Counted from the first letter of the stretch, positions 44,566-53,530 are shown. The stretch: 64,000 nucleotides of DNA from Celeribacter baekdonensis (GCF_900102315.1 NZ_FNBL01000017.1:32164-96163); one strand, 5' to 3'. The notes: a model not told the origin generated them from the letters alone. Numbers and translations: made by a program.

Positions 44566-44777
44566 GCCTTCAGGCTCAGGCAGCCTTGGTGTCCGCTTCC
44601 CCCGCGGCCCGCAGGGACGCGGCTCTGCCGCCCTCACCACCGGGCGACCCACCTGTCCTAGGGGTCCCGTCCGCCAGCCCCGCCCGAGGGTCTGGCCGAA
44701 CGCGCATGTGTTCGGACGGAACCGCGGGCGGGCGCAAACCCCACCGACAGGGCGGACAGGCAGGGTCAAGGAGGGCC

Positions 44778-44797
44778 AGATTTGGCTTGCCAAATCT
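44778..44797. repeat. Perfect 8-bp hairpin in candidate oriT
   Basis: Arms AGATTTGG and CCAAATCT around CTTG, with no T-run on either side. Relaxases commonly recognise such an inverted repeat next to nic, so this is the best oriT landmark in the window. Confidence 0.5.
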
Positions 44798-44987
44798 CTG
44801 CCGCAAAAACCGGGAGGCCCTGGCCGATAGGTTTTTGTGGATGGCCCCCTTGAGGCTGACTGGCCGGTCTGTCGCGGCCTGATCATTTCGGGAGGAGTGC
44901 GTCTGTTGAACGCGCAGCGGCCGACGGCTTCGTGAAGTCGCCTCGGGCGATCTGACCGCCGGACGCGGCATCCCTGGAACAGGGATC

Positions 44988-45018
44988 GGGCCGCCCCAAG
45001 ATCGTGCTGGGGCGGCCC
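44988..45018 (-). terminator. Strong GC hairpin after the 68-aa gene
   Basis: Perfect 11-bp arms GGGCCGCCCCA and TGGGGCGGCCC with a 9-nt loop, 17 bp downstream of the - strand stop at 45035. No T-run follows, so it may end transcripts weakly or protect the 3' end. Confidence 0.6.
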
Positions 45019-45034
45019 ATCCTCGTCAGAGGAT

Positions 45035-45241
45035 TTAGTCCTGGGGATCTTTCGCGCTCGGTGGGAACATCACCAGCTCCGAGACCGCGACCGGGAAGTC
45101 GAGCTTGAGGCTGAAGAACTCCGAGCCGTCCCCGTTGCGGGTGTTGCGGAACATCGCACCCACGCGCTGAAAACGGGTGCGCTCCTGGCCATCGGTGTCG
45201 GTGAACTTGACGGGGACGGTGGCGACGTAGTGGTTGGTCAT
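45035..45241 (-). CDS. Small conserved element protein (68 aa)
   Basis: The product has YVATVPVKFTDTDGQERTRF, then RVGAMFRNTRN and FFSLKLDFPVAVSELVMFPP. It is beta-rich and OB-like in appearance; I associate it with hypothetical proteins in alphaproteobacterial conjugative elements. A good AAGGAG site lies 8 bp before ATG. A degenerate inverted copy sits at 45429-45610. Function unknown. Confidence 0.75.
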   Translation of the reverse strand: MTNHYVATVPVKFTDTDGQERTRFQRVGAMFRNTRNGDGSEFFSLKLDFPVAVSELVMFPPSAKDPQD

Positions 45242-45428
45242 TTGGGTTACTCCTTGTTGCGATGGGGATCATCCAGCACGGGGGCAAGAGGCCCGGTCGC
45301 AAGCGCAAATGCGGAGGGTCCGCGGCCAGCCGTGGAAGCCGTATTTGTGCTTGCCGAAGCGGGAGCGGAGGGCACGGACGGGCCGACCCCGTGCGATCCA
45401 CATCTATGAGCAAAAAGGAGTGATCCGG

Positions 45429-45610
45429 ATGACCCTTGCCATCACGCAGCCGCCACCATCCGCGTCCGCGTCCCGCCGAGCCTGGCCGGGGTGCTGACGG
45501 AGCCCGCCCGCGTGGATGCGATGTTCCGAAACACGCCCCGAGGGACGTGCAGGTCTTCAGCCTCATGTGCGACGTCTCGACCCCTCGCGTCTTGCGCTGC
45601 TGACGATGTG
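45429..45610 (+). pseudogene. Degenerate, inverted copy of the 68-aa gene
   Basis: The + strand here shows GCGTGGATGCGATGTTCCGA against GCGTGGGTGCGATGTTCCGC in the 68-aa gene on the opposite strand, and TCTTCAGCCTCA further on is identical in both. The similarity continues in order to about 45610 but is broken by frameshifts, so the ATG at 45429 (AAGGAG upstream) does not read through. It is an old inverted duplication. The rest of 45242-45779 holds no gene I can support. Confidence 0.6.
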
Positions 45611-45751
45611 CGTGAGGTGCGCACCATCCCCATCCCGTACCGATGCGGATGGGCCGCACTCTGACGGACTGGGTAGAGGGATGGCAGTGCCGGCCGCTGC
45701 AGACTGCCGATCACGCATGACCGATCGCACGCGCCATGAGACATGACGAAA

Positions 45752-45772
45752 GGGCCGCGCCAAGCGCGGCCC
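45752..45772 (-). terminator. Rho-independent-type terminator of the DUF2493 gene
   Basis: Perfect 9-bp arms GGGCCGCGC and GCGCGGCCC with a 3-nt loop, followed on the - strand by TTTCGTC. It starts 8 bp after the gene's stop. Confidence 0.75.
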
Positions 45773-45779
45773 CCTCTCT

Positions 45780-46709
45780 TCAATCCTGCGACGCCTTCTT
45801 CGCCGGGTCCGCAACCCGCATGACCGTCAGGCCTTTCGCTTCCGCCTTCTGCCCGAGGTTCAGTGCGACCCCGTTGCCGCCGAAGAGTACAACCCCCGTC
45901 GCCGCGAACTTGTCGTCCAGCATCTCATCGTTGCACTTGAACGGTGCCGCCCGCCCGTGCGCGGACCAGCGCGGATCGAAGCGCGCCTGCGCGACCCCGC
46001 GTGCCCGGGCCCACCGAGCCGCAATCATCTCCGCCCCGTGCTTGCCACCCTTGTGGCAGAGGAAGATCTCCTGGTTGCGGTTCTGCTTGATGCGTTCGCG
46101 AACCTTGTCGAGCGTGTTGAAGATCACATCGACATCGGTCCAGTCGGTGGCGCCTGAGACGATCAGGGGAACCCCCTCGACTTTCGATTTCTCGGCAGTC
46201 TCGCGGTCGTGCTGCTCGAGGAGCTGCCGCGCCTCGAAGACCGCCCCGGTCTCTTGCGCCCGGACGCTTGCGCGCGACCCGGCTGCCGGGATGAAGGCGT
46301 GGCCCGTCTCGACCTCGTAGCATTCCGCCGCTGCTTCGCTCATCACCTCGATGGCGCCGACAATCTCGCGCAATTGCACAAAGCGCGCCTGCGCCTCTTC
46401 GAGCGCGGTCTCGGCGATCTCCGATCCGTCGTGAGATTTTGCCAGCGCGCCGATCTTGTCGGCGGTGCGGTCGACCTCCTTGCCAAGCGCCACCTTGCGG
46501 CGCTGCAGGATCGTGGCGAGCCCATGGGCCAGCGGTTCGATTTCCGCTTCAAGCCCGGTCCCGCGCAACTGCCCGAGCAAAGCCTCGAAGCTCTCGCGGA
46601 TGATGTGGTCGGTCAGGATGTGATCTTCCGGGATCGGCAGCTGCGCGTCCTTCTCGGTCAGCCCGAAAAGTTCGATCGTCTCGTAGGTGTTTGCGGTGTC
46701 GTAAGCCAT
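45780..46709 (-). CDS. DUF2493 (SLOG-like, YspA-type) protein
   Basis: 309 residues from ATG 46709. The C-terminal third shows VPLIVSGATDWTDVDVIFNT, EIFLCHKGGKHGAEMIAARW and ARGVAQARFDPRW, the Rossmann-like SLOG fold of DUF2493 that may bind nucleotides. The N-terminal two thirds are helical. Such genes are common in element backbones beside DUF736 and methylase-helicase genes. Inference: nucleotide sensing or DNA-processing accessory. Confidence 0.78.
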   Translation of the reverse strand: MAYDTANTYETIELFGLTEKDAQLPIPEDHILTDHIIRESFEALLGQLRGTGLEAEIEPLAHGLATILQRRKVALGKEVDRTADKIGALAKSHDGSEIAETALEEAQARFVQLREIVGAIEVMSEAAAECYEVETGHAFIPAAGSRASVRAQETGAVFEARQLLEQHDRETAEKSKVEGVPLIVSGATDWTDVDVIFNTLDKVRERIKQNRNQEIFLCHKGGKHGAEMIAARWARARGVAQARFDPRWSAHGRAAPFKCNDEMLDDKFAATGVVLFGGNGVALNLGQKAEAKGLTVMRVADPAKKASQD

Positions 46710-47440
46710 GTCTGGTCTCCAGTGTTTGGTTCCTAGGCCACCACGTGAGTGTGGGGGCATGGCCGAATGCCTGGTTTCCGAATCTGCCCGGGTCAGGGAC
46801 GGCGCAGCCGCCGGCTTGCCGGGCGCAAAAGTTTTCTGCGCGCAACACTCGACACATGCGCGTCCTCACGCACGGGACCGCCCCGCGCCACTAGCCTCGC
46901 CCTCACCGAAAAGTTTTGCGATCCTTGACGCGGGCTGATTTGGGGGCCATCCGGAGGATATGCTTCCGCACTCATGTGTGTGTGTGTTTTGACGGTAGGT
47001 TTGCCCGACACGAGCAGGCAAACGGCCCGACCGGACGCGGGAGACGGATGGAGCGGCGGGATCGTTTTGCCACGCAAAACAGACCAGAGCGCAATCCGGC
47101 GGAGCGGCCGGGGAGGGACGTGCTCGCGAGGCGGGCAAACCGGGATGCCAGGCGCGACGCCGCGGTGAGGCCGCATGGCCGAATGCGCGACGGACCGAAG
47201 GGCCGTTCTCCCCTGCGACACGCGAAGCCGAGCTGGGGAGGCCGCAAGGCTTAGCCCAAGGTTGATGCGCTGGCGACGCCGCTGCAGACTACACGGATTA
47301 CTTGCCCAAGCATTCGACGTGATGGGCGGGAATCGGACCTGCGGTTTTTCCGTCGCAGCACTTTGTCATATCCGATGTTCATCTTAAAAAACGTGAGTGT
47401 CGTGATCTTTTCAATCTTGCTGCGCCAAATATCTCTACAG
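46710..47440. other. 731-bp GC-rich non-coding region
   Basis: Open frames exist on both strands but none looks like a protein. Notable are repeated AAAAGTTTT-containing patches (near 46828 and 46911), a GT run near 46975, and many short direct/inverted GC motifs. It could hold regulatory sites, an origin or old gene debris; I cannot assign it. Confidence 0.35.
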
Positions 47441-50068
47441 CTACTGTGTTTGCCGTATCCTCAAGCGGTTCTCGATTTCTGTGTGGATGTCGTAACGGGT
47501 ATCAATCGCGAGTTGCAGCGTAACAGCTATCGCGAAGCGGATGTCTTCGTCTGGGCTCAGGCCGCCACCCGAAGAGTCGCTGCATTGTACTCGGATTGGT
47601 ATGATCGCATCTCCGCCAAATGAGGGGGTCAAGACGCGCGCGTGGGATAGCCGACGGGACCAAACGGTTCCTTTGGCAATAGCATTTGACGTCGGAACGT
47701 CACCCTTCATCTTAAGTCGCCATTCGTTATCTGGTTCGTCCCCTTCATCAGCAGCAACGGCCTCAAGGCGTGCGAGCCTGTACCTTGCACGCGCGACATC
47801 TATAGGAGAAAACCAAGCAAGTGTGACGAGGAGCGATCTATGCACCCGGTCATTTGACAATGACTGTGGCAACGGCATTTCAAAGACTCGTGCACCATCT
47901 TTGCGGACTGTGCCGAGGCCGACCAACGTCGCTCCCTTCGGCGGCCCTTCGCTCATAAGGTCCTCGTTCACAAGGCCATAACCGTATCCAGACAGGACCT
48001 CAGCACCGGCATGTTCATGATTCTTGCCTGACGCCATTTGGGAGCTGCGAAGGTCTGCTGCACTTTCTGGCCAACGAGCCCCGTGGACGGTCAGGGTTCG
48101 CGTCAGAAGCGCCATGTCGCGTCGAGGGAGTTCTTGTCCTTCATAGGCGCCGTCTGGCCCTGTCAATGCAGCGGCTGCTTGCAAGATGGATCTGGTAGTG
48201 AGCGCAGCTGCACAACTTGTGCCACATGCCCATGCTCGTCGGCCAGATACTGCGGACGAATGCGGTGGCGCAGCGACTAGGAGACCGGACGCAGGAAGGG
48301 CATTTGCTACCCGAAGGTTTAGATTTCCGCTTATGGAAGAAGCGCGGACGTCATGACGGCCGCCGACTGCTATTACATCGGGTTTGATGGCGCGATATGC
48401 TCCAGGACCAGCCGCCGACGAAACCGCTGGAACCACCGATGCTGCGTCATGAACAGCAAGTACGCCAGCTGGCAGAATGCCAGAACCCTTGGCGGCGCTG
48501 CTTGTCGAAGCGGCACCAACCGTAAGCACGTTCATGGCTTCTGCTGGAGATAGCAGAGTTCGCCTATGCCGTTGCGCTCGCCGTGCTTCATCCACCATCG
48601 CTTGACGAGCCTCGATGGCCGCATCCTCAAATGCGGTGGCGTTGATCCCGGAGACTGTTAAAGCATCGCCAACATTTCCAGCCGATACGACAAAAAGAAC
48701 GCCGGCTCGATATGCCCACCAGTCAAGCAACCGGGCCAAGGCGCTCAAGCGGCCAGTGAAATGCCCATTCATCACGCCGATGGAGAGATTCACGACGAAA
48801 GCATCGGGAGCAATTGGGTTTTGGCCCTCTAACGCCGCAACAAGCGCTGTATGGATCACGTCGACGAATAGGCGACTTTCGGGAGAAACCGCAGTATTGT
48901 CATTGTCAACAAGCACGGGAATCGAAATAAGTCTGCTGTCGGAAACTGGTACACCATCAGCGTTCAAATCGCCTCGAAGAATCAACGATGACATTGAGGT
49001 AGCATGACGACGCTGCCGAACCTGAGACAGGCGCACAAGATCGTGTACATCCTCGATGTATACGCCATCGTTCAGATCAGGATGTGCCGCAATGGGAGTG
49101 CCATCCAGCAGCAGTGCGCGAGCTGGGAGTTCGGGGTCAAATTGAGCGTCACGCCGACTTGCAGGATCATCCCCCGGCCCAGCGTCCCCCGCTTCATCTT
49201 CAACCGGTATCGTTTGGGCTATGGTTTGAGGTAAAATAAATTGCAGGCCGTCCAACGTCGCCAGCCCTTCCGGCGCCGCTGGATTGTCCAGCATCTCTCG
49301 GACCGCACCAGCGGGCATCGATGCCAGTAGAGCGTCGTAAACAAAATCGATTTCGGAGATTATGCTACGTGCAATTATGTTGCCCCCGAAAGCTTCAACC
49401 CGCGCTTGAGCCTCTCGTCGCCACTGATTTCGGCGCTCATCACTGCGCGTTGGCCAAATCTCGAGCTCGAGGTTCACGGCAACTTCGTCGTCGAAGGGCA
49501 AGCGATCACGAATGATCTCTCGTGCCTCAAGTGTCAAACGATCTGCTGGTCCCCAAGGACGGAGTTCAGCCAAAAGGTCGAAGAGATTACGCCAAGGAGT
49601 TTGACCGTCCGGAAGATCTTCACCTCGCCTGTAAGTTCGCCAAAGCCGACGTAAGGTCTGCAATGAGCCTTCAGTGGGCATCGTTGCATATAGAGTTGGA
49701 TTTGCGAACTCGATTCCATCGATTGGCATCCCGCCAGGGAGTGCGTAATCGTCTTCGAGGTCGACCTCCGTAAGCACTTCGATACCTGCATCGCGCGCAA
49801 CCCGAATAAGATTTGCGATTGGAACGGCAGAGACAAACACCATCGCGCGCTCGGGCGCTATTCCGGCAGGATCCGCCCGAAGCGAGACAGCGGCATCCTC
49901 GCCTTGAAAAGCTTGATCTAGGCGTGAGAATTCTCGTCCAAAGCGCTCAGCCTGAACCGTGTGACCACCTGCGGCACCCCGCGGACGGGGCATTTTGGGT
50001 GGAGAACCTTTGATACGCTGTGTCGGCCGCTCTCTAATCGGAAGGGGGAGGATCGGTCGCTCGGTCAT
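47441..50068 (-). CDS. ietS: IetS-like subtilisin (S8) serine protease
   Basis: 875 residues. The catalytic triad is visible: Asp in ALLLDGTPIAAHPDL (about 320), His in RRHATSMSSL (about 355) and Ser in CGTSCAAAL (about 616). The N-terminal 300 residues are family-specific. It overlaps the upstream AAA ATPase gene by 35 bp. The pair matches ietA/ietS, known from Agrobacterium Ti/Ri plasmids as a stability (TA-like) module in which the protease is toxic, and reported as anti-phage. ATG 50068 is taken over an in-frame ATG at 50113. Confidence 0.85.
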   Translation of the reverse strand: MTERPILPLPIRERPTQRIKGSPPKMPRPRGAAGGHTVQAERFGREFSRLDQAFQGEDAAVSLRADPAGIAPERAMVFVSAVPIANLIRVARDAGIEVLTEVDLEDDYALPGGMPIDGIEFANPTLYATMPTEGSLQTLRRLWRTYRRGEDLPDGQTPWRNLFDLLAELRPWGPADRLTLEAREIIRDRLPFDDEVAVNLELEIWPTRSDERRNQWRREAQARVEAFGGNIIARSIISEIDFVYDALLASMPAGAVREMLDNPAAPEGLATLDGLQFILPQTIAQTIPVEDEAGDAGPGDDPASRRDAQFDPELPARALLLDGTPIAAHPDLNDGVYIEDVHDLVRLSQVRQRRHATSMSSLILRGDLNADGVPVSDSRLISIPVLVDNDNTAVSPESRLFVDVIHTALVAALEGQNPIAPDAFVVNLSIGVMNGHFTGRLSALARLLDWWAYRAGVLFVVSAGNVGDALTVSGINATAFEDAAIEARQAMVDEARRAQRHRRTLLSPAEAMNVLTVGAASTSSAAKGSGILPAGVLAVHDAASVVPAVSSAAGPGAYRAIKPDVIAVGGRHDVRASSISGNLNLRVANALPASGLLVAAPPHSSAVSGRRAWACGTSCAAALTTRSILQAAAALTGPDGAYEGQELPRRDMALLTRTLTVHGARWPESAADLRSSQMASGKNHEHAGAEVLSGYGYGLVNEDLMSEGPPKGATLVGLGTVRKDGARVFEMPLPQSLSNDRVHRSLLVTLAWFSPIDVARARYRLARLEAVAADEGDEPDNEWRLKMKGDVPTSNAIAKGTVWSRRLSHARVLTPSFGGDAIIPIRVQCSDSSGGGLSPDEDIRFAIAVTLQLAIDTRYDIHTEIENRLRIRQTQ

Positions 50069-51056
50069 GGGAATCACTTTCTGGTGCTCGGCCGGAATGG
50101 TTGTGCCAGGCACGTATTCGATCGTTGATCAATGTTCTCAATGTTATGCGTCCCTGCGCAAGAGCCCAGCGACGATGTAAATCATGGAAAAAGGTCTCGG
50201 CTTCCGAAAAGCTGAGCGGCGCTACCGCCTCTCTGAGACGCTTCGGCGTATATCCGGCCGGACCATCGAATTCCCGAAGCCGCTCAGCAAAATAGGTCGT
50301 CATGTGCTCATCATCTGGGCGATCAAGCGTCAGACGGATTTCGAACCTGCGCCAAGTCGCGCGATCCAGTAGCTCGGGATGGTTGGTGGCTCCAACCAGA
50401 ACGCAGTAGGATGGGAGATCGTCAAGCTGCAGCAACAGCGAAGTGACCAGTCTCTTTATTTCACCGGTTTCGTGCAAGTCGCCTCGTTCTTTGCCGATCG
50501 CGTCAAACTCGTCAAAGAATAGGACGCAGGGTTCGGTTCGGACATAGTCGAAAAGCCTCCGGAGTCTTTGAGCGGTTTCACCGAGGTAGCTGGTGATGAC
50601 CGCGTCATATCGAACGACGAACAATGGCAAGGCAAGCTCAGAAGCTATGGCCTCCGCCAACGACGTTTTGCCGTTGCCGGGCGGACCAACAAGCAGCAGC
50701 CGATGCCGGGGTTCAAATCCATGTGCCCTTAGTACATCAGCGCGCGCCTGCTCTTCGATCAGTTCAAGGCACGCATTTCGGTTTGCTTGGGTCAGATAGA
50801 GCTGAGACAACGCTCGCTCTGGATGGCGGCGATCAATTCCGCCCGAGCCATCTCGAACTCTTGGGCTGCCGTTGGCCGGGCGTCCAGGAATGTTGGAGAC
50901 AGGCGCAGCAGAAACCGCTTTGGCAATACGATCAGCGACGCCAGTGTGTTTCTTCGCGCGCTCCTCAGCCGCAATGGCTTCGGCGGTAACCCGGACGGCA
51001 TCCTGGTTACCGGAAACTCCGGCCTTTACAAGTTCGACGATCAGCTCGCTGCGCAC
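50034..51056 (-). CDS. ietA: IetA-like AAA ATPase
   Basis: 340 residues from GTG 51056 with GGAG upstream. Walker A GPPGNGKTS (about 132-140), Walker B VLFFDEFDAIG, sensor-1 VGATNHPELLDRA and an Arg-finger-like WRRFEIRL. The N-terminal 100 residues are a helical adaptor. In the Agrobacterium pair the ATPase restrains the subtilase and gives incompatibility and stability. Here it would maintain the element or sense phage. Confidence 0.87.
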   Translation of the reverse strand: MRSELIVELVKAGVSGNQDAVRVTAEAIAAEERAKKHTGVADRIAKAVSAAPVSNIPGRPANGSPRVRDGSGGIDRRHPERALSQLYLTQANRNACLELIEEQARADVLRAHGFEPRHRLLLVGPPGNGKTSLAEAIASELALPLFVVRYDAVITSYLGETAQRLRRLFDYVRTEPCVLFFDEFDAIGKERGDLHETGEIKRLVTSLLLQLDDLPSYCVLVGATNHPELLDRATWRRFEIRLTLDRPDDEHMTTYFAERLREFDGPAGYTPKRLREAVAPLSFSEAETFFHDLHRRWALAQGRITLRTLINDRIRAWHNHSGRAPESDSHDRATDPPPSD

Positions 51057-51287
51057 AAATTTCTCCAGTCCGGTCCTCGACCGATTTCGTACTTTTATGA
51101 CGGATTCAAGAGATTGTCACCCGATTACGCATTTTTCTTTCCGCAAGGCTCTTGCCTACGCGAGGCATCCTTCTTGGGCAATGCCGCGTCCACATCATCG
51201 TTGAGAGTATAAACGACCGTTTCGCCGGAGCCTCACCGTAGCGCGCCGGTAGTTCATTAGTGGCCGCTCAATGCCTAGCGTACGGCT

Positions 51288-51887
51288 TCAGTCCAGATCG
51301 ACGCCGCCGAGGCGCGGCGCATGTACATGCGTTCGGATTAGGAACGCAGCGCCCGCGCCCGCGATGGCGCCGAAGAGATGCGCCTCCCAGGAGACGCCGG
51401 ATTGGCCCGGAAGAACGCCCCAGAGAATGGAGCTATAGAGGACACCGACCACCAGTGCCGCGCCCAGGGTGATCAGCGAGCGATCCAAAAGACCGCGCGC
51501 GACGAGGAAGCCAAACCAGCCGAAGACCAGCCCCGACGCACCGATATGGATCGCCGAGCCGCCGAACAGCCACACGAGTCCGCCGCCGAAGCCGATCACC
51601 ACGGCGTTCACCGGCAGCAAGGCCCGCGTGGTCGTGGCCACCAGCAGCCCACCCATCACCAGCAGCGGCGGCGTATTGGCCATCAGGTGACCGAAGCTTC
51701 CATGCAGGAGGGGCATGGCGATGACACCATCCAATCCGCTTACGTGCCGGGGGATCAGGCCGAAGGCCGGGTTCAAGCAGTAGCCGGTGATCCAATTGAC
51801 GACTTGGACCGCCCAGAGCAGTGCGACAAAAGCGGCAAGCGCCGCGGCGCGCTGGAAGAAGGCGCGCATGTGATCCCGGTTCATCAT
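51288..51887 (-). CDS. Rhomboid-family intramembrane serine protease
   Basis: 199 residues with six TM helices. The active-site Ser lies in [14 protein letters not shown] and the catalytic His in [32 protein letters not shown] is the usual helix-2 region. ATG 51887 is chosen because the start of TM1 follows; an in-frame start at 51980 adds a non-membrane leader. It may process a membrane protein of the element or the host. Why it rides on a conjugative element is unclear. Confidence 0.88.
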   Translation of the reverse strand: MMNRDHMRAFFQRAAALAAFVALLWAVQVVNWITGYCLNPAFGLIPRHVSGLDGVIAMPLLHGSFGHLMANTPPLLVMGGLLVATTTRALLPVNAVVIGFGGGLVWLFGGSAIHIGASGLVFGWFGFLVARGLLDRSLITLGAALVVGVLYSSILWGVLPGQSGVSWEAHLFGAIAGAGAAFLIRTHVHAPRLGGVDLD

Positions 51888-52017
51888 GTTGGCGACAGTA
51901 GACGTCACCACAGCACCTGCAACGGCTTTCGCGCGCTGCACAGGATGCCACCTCCAGGAAAGGGGGTTTGAGGCGGCCAACCTCGGTACGGCTCAAGCCA
52001 AGAGAATGGCTCGGATC

Positions 52018-52554
52018 TTACACGGTGTTCCCCGGGCGAAAGGGCTGCGGTTCACGCTCGGGACGCTTCAGGGCTTCGGCGTATTTGCGCGCATTGTCAT
52101 CGATCGTGTTGTGCCAAAGCTTCGAGACGAAGGCCCGGGCGTCTTGGACCGTCATGTCTTTCAGCGAAGAGGACAGCGCCATGAAAAGCTCATCCTCGCT
52201 AATCGCAGCGGCGCGGTGCATGGCATCCGCGTAAAATGACGGGTCGTTGAGAACCTGCTCGCGCAGCGGCATCCGCGCGAGGTTCTCCTCCGGGATCGCC
52301 ATGAAGATCGTGTCCTGAACTTCGGTCAGATACGCACGCCGCGATGTGGACACCGGCTTTCCCGCCGCCTTGGCCTCCAGAAATGCCTGCCTTGTCCTGT
52401 CGAGCTTTGCCCTTGCATGGATCATGATGACATCACGCTTGCGGTCAAGCAGCGCAAATCCGGTGCAACGCTCGATATGAGCAAGAAGCTCTGCAACCTC
52501 TGCTTCTACATCAAAGCTCTCGAACCACGGAGCTTTTCCCAGTCTCGCCACCAT
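52018..52554 (-). CDS. Hypothetical element protein under the shared operator
   Basis: About 178 residues, helical and charged. ALLDRKRDVIMIHARAKLDR and MTVQDARAFVSKLWHNTIDD are its clearest segments. No signal peptide or TM. ATG 52554 has AAGGTAGG upstream; ATG 52572 would abut the operator. The perfect copy of the AT-rich palindrome directly in front suggests it is a regulator of transfer or a tightly repressed effector. No family recognised. Confidence 0.65.
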   Translation of the reverse strand: MVARLGKAPWFESFDVEAEVAELLAHIERCTGFALLDRKRDVIMIHARAKLDRTRQAFLEAKAAGKPVSTSRRAYLTEVQDTIFMAIPEENLARMPLREQVLNDPSFYADAMHRAAAISEDELFMALSSSLKDMTVQDARAFVSKLWHNTIDDNARKYAEALKRPEREPQPFRPGNTV

Positions 52555-52571
52555 GCGCCTACCTTCGTCCA

Positions 52572-52591
52572 TTCGATAATATATTATCGTA
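52572..52591 (-). promoter_or_regulatory. Copy D of the element-wide AT-rich operator (best palindrome)
   Basis: TTCGATAATATATTATCGTA matches 19 of 20 consensus positions and contains the perfect 16-bp palindrome CGATAATATATTATCG (52574-52589), just upstream of the 52554 (-) start. Confidence 0.65.
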
Positions 52592-52647
52592 TATCATATT
52601 CAGCAGATCGCAAGCAGATGGCGCCCGTCATGCAGCCAAACATGGAA

Positions 52648-52679
52648 AAAGGGGAACCGTGATCCCACGGCTCCCCTTT
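52648..52679 (-). terminator. Rho-independent terminator of the DUF736 gene
   Basis: AAAGGGGA and CCGTG pair with CACGG and TCCCCTTT (one internal A-C mismatch), followed by a T-run on the - strand. It lies about 30 bp after the DUF736 stop. Confidence 0.8.
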
Positions 52680-52710
52680 GGGTTCAGATCGTCTCGCCCT
52701 CGCGTGCCAA

Positions 52711-53439
52711 TTAGGCGACCAACGACAGCCCCGTGCCTGCGTCCTGCGGCTGCTCACCGCTGTCGATGAACGGGATGATGGAGAAGGCCTGCCCGCCGCG
52801 CTGCTCTTCGTTCTGCACGGCGTTCACGCGCAGGTCGCCATCGGGCGTGTTGATCAGCAGCGACAGGTAATCATTGCCCGTGCGGCTGCTTTTCGCCATC
52901 CAGGCCGAGCCGACGCGGATCGGTGTGCCCCGGGGCGAGCTGACCTCGATACGGTAATCGGGGTGGGTTTCCTCGGATTTGTAGCTGTTCTCGATCAGCA
53001 TGAACTCCAGATCGAACATCATGTTGGCGATGTAGCCGGTGAAGGCGTTGTCGGCGTCCATGGCGGTGAGCTCCCCCGAGATCGAGCCGGATTTCACCAG
53101 GCCGTTCGAGACCAGCGGGATGATCTCGAATTCGCCGCTCTCGGCCGCGCGCGCCTCTTTCGTCTGCACCGCGTTGACCCGGAACGGACCCAAGCCGACA
53201 TCGATCTGCATCGAGATGTAGGGATTGCCGCTGGTATTGCCGGTCTCGTTCCAGGCCGTGCCGATGCGCACCTTGCGGCCTGATTTGTTGACTGCCGTCA
53301 CGTCGTAATCCGGGCTGCGTTCGGACATCTTCGGGCGGTTTTCAAGCTGGATGGCGATATCGAAACGTGTCGAATGGATCATGCCGGTGTACTGAGCGGC
53401 TGCGGTCTCGACATTGCGGGTGAGGGTTCCTGCGAACAT
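52711..53439 (-). CDS. Tandem DUF736 protein
   Basis: 242 residues made of two DUF736 units (about 1-112 and 113-230). Unit 1 has YDVTAVNKSGRKVRIGTAW and ISMQIDVGLGPFRVNAVQ; unit 2 has YRIEVSSPRGTPIRVGSAW and LSLLINTPDGDLRVNAVQ. DUF736 proteins are usually single-unit (about 100 aa), so this is a duplication-fusion. They are abundant element proteins, thought to be small DNA-binding factors. ATG 53439 has AAAGGAACC upstream. Confidence 0.88.
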   Translation of the reverse strand: MFAGTLTRNVETAAAQYTGMIHSTRFDIAIQLENRPKMSERSPDYDVTAVNKSGRKVRIGTAWNETGNTSGNPYISMQIDVGLGPFRVNAVQTKEARAAESGEFEIIPLVSNGLVKSGSISGELTAMDADNAFTGYIANMMFDLEFMLIENSYKSEETHPDYRIEVSSPRGTPIRVGSAWMAKSSRTGNDYLSLLINTPDGDLRVNAVQNEEQRGGQAFSIIPFIDSGEQPQDAGTGLSLVA

Positions 53440-53530
53440 GGGTTGGTTCCTTTTGGATTGGCCGGTGTCTGACGTCCTTGCCAGCGCATCCGGGATTGCT
53501 TTCTCGACCCCTTGAGGGATCACAAATCAG

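Larger units (their letters stand above)
44474..45034. other. Candidate oriT and control region
   Basis: This is the classical oriT position, upstream of mobC and the relaxase. It holds the AT-rich operator pair, then GC-rich sequence with a strong hairpin AGATTTGG-cttg-CCAAATCT (44778-44797) in locally low-GC DNA. No ORF here looks coding. The nick site cannot be assigned by eye. Confidence 0.4.

Noticed and set aside
44576..44971. 131-codon - strand frame upstream of mobC
   Set aside because: Arg/Pro/Gly-rich and lacks a ribosome site; the interval is better explained as oriT and control DNA.
44883..45659. 258-codon - strand frame over the 68-aa gene
   Set aside because: It reads through the hairpin at 44988 and the degenerate copy in a different frame; composition is not protein-like.
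46975..46996. GT-rich tract considered as a repeat array or CRISPR leader
   Set aside because: A single short microsatellite; no repeat-spacer pattern anywhere in the window.
47363..47623. 86-codon + strand frame with hydrophobic start, antisense to the IetS end
   Set aside because: Overlaps the conserved protease C-terminus and has no operon context.
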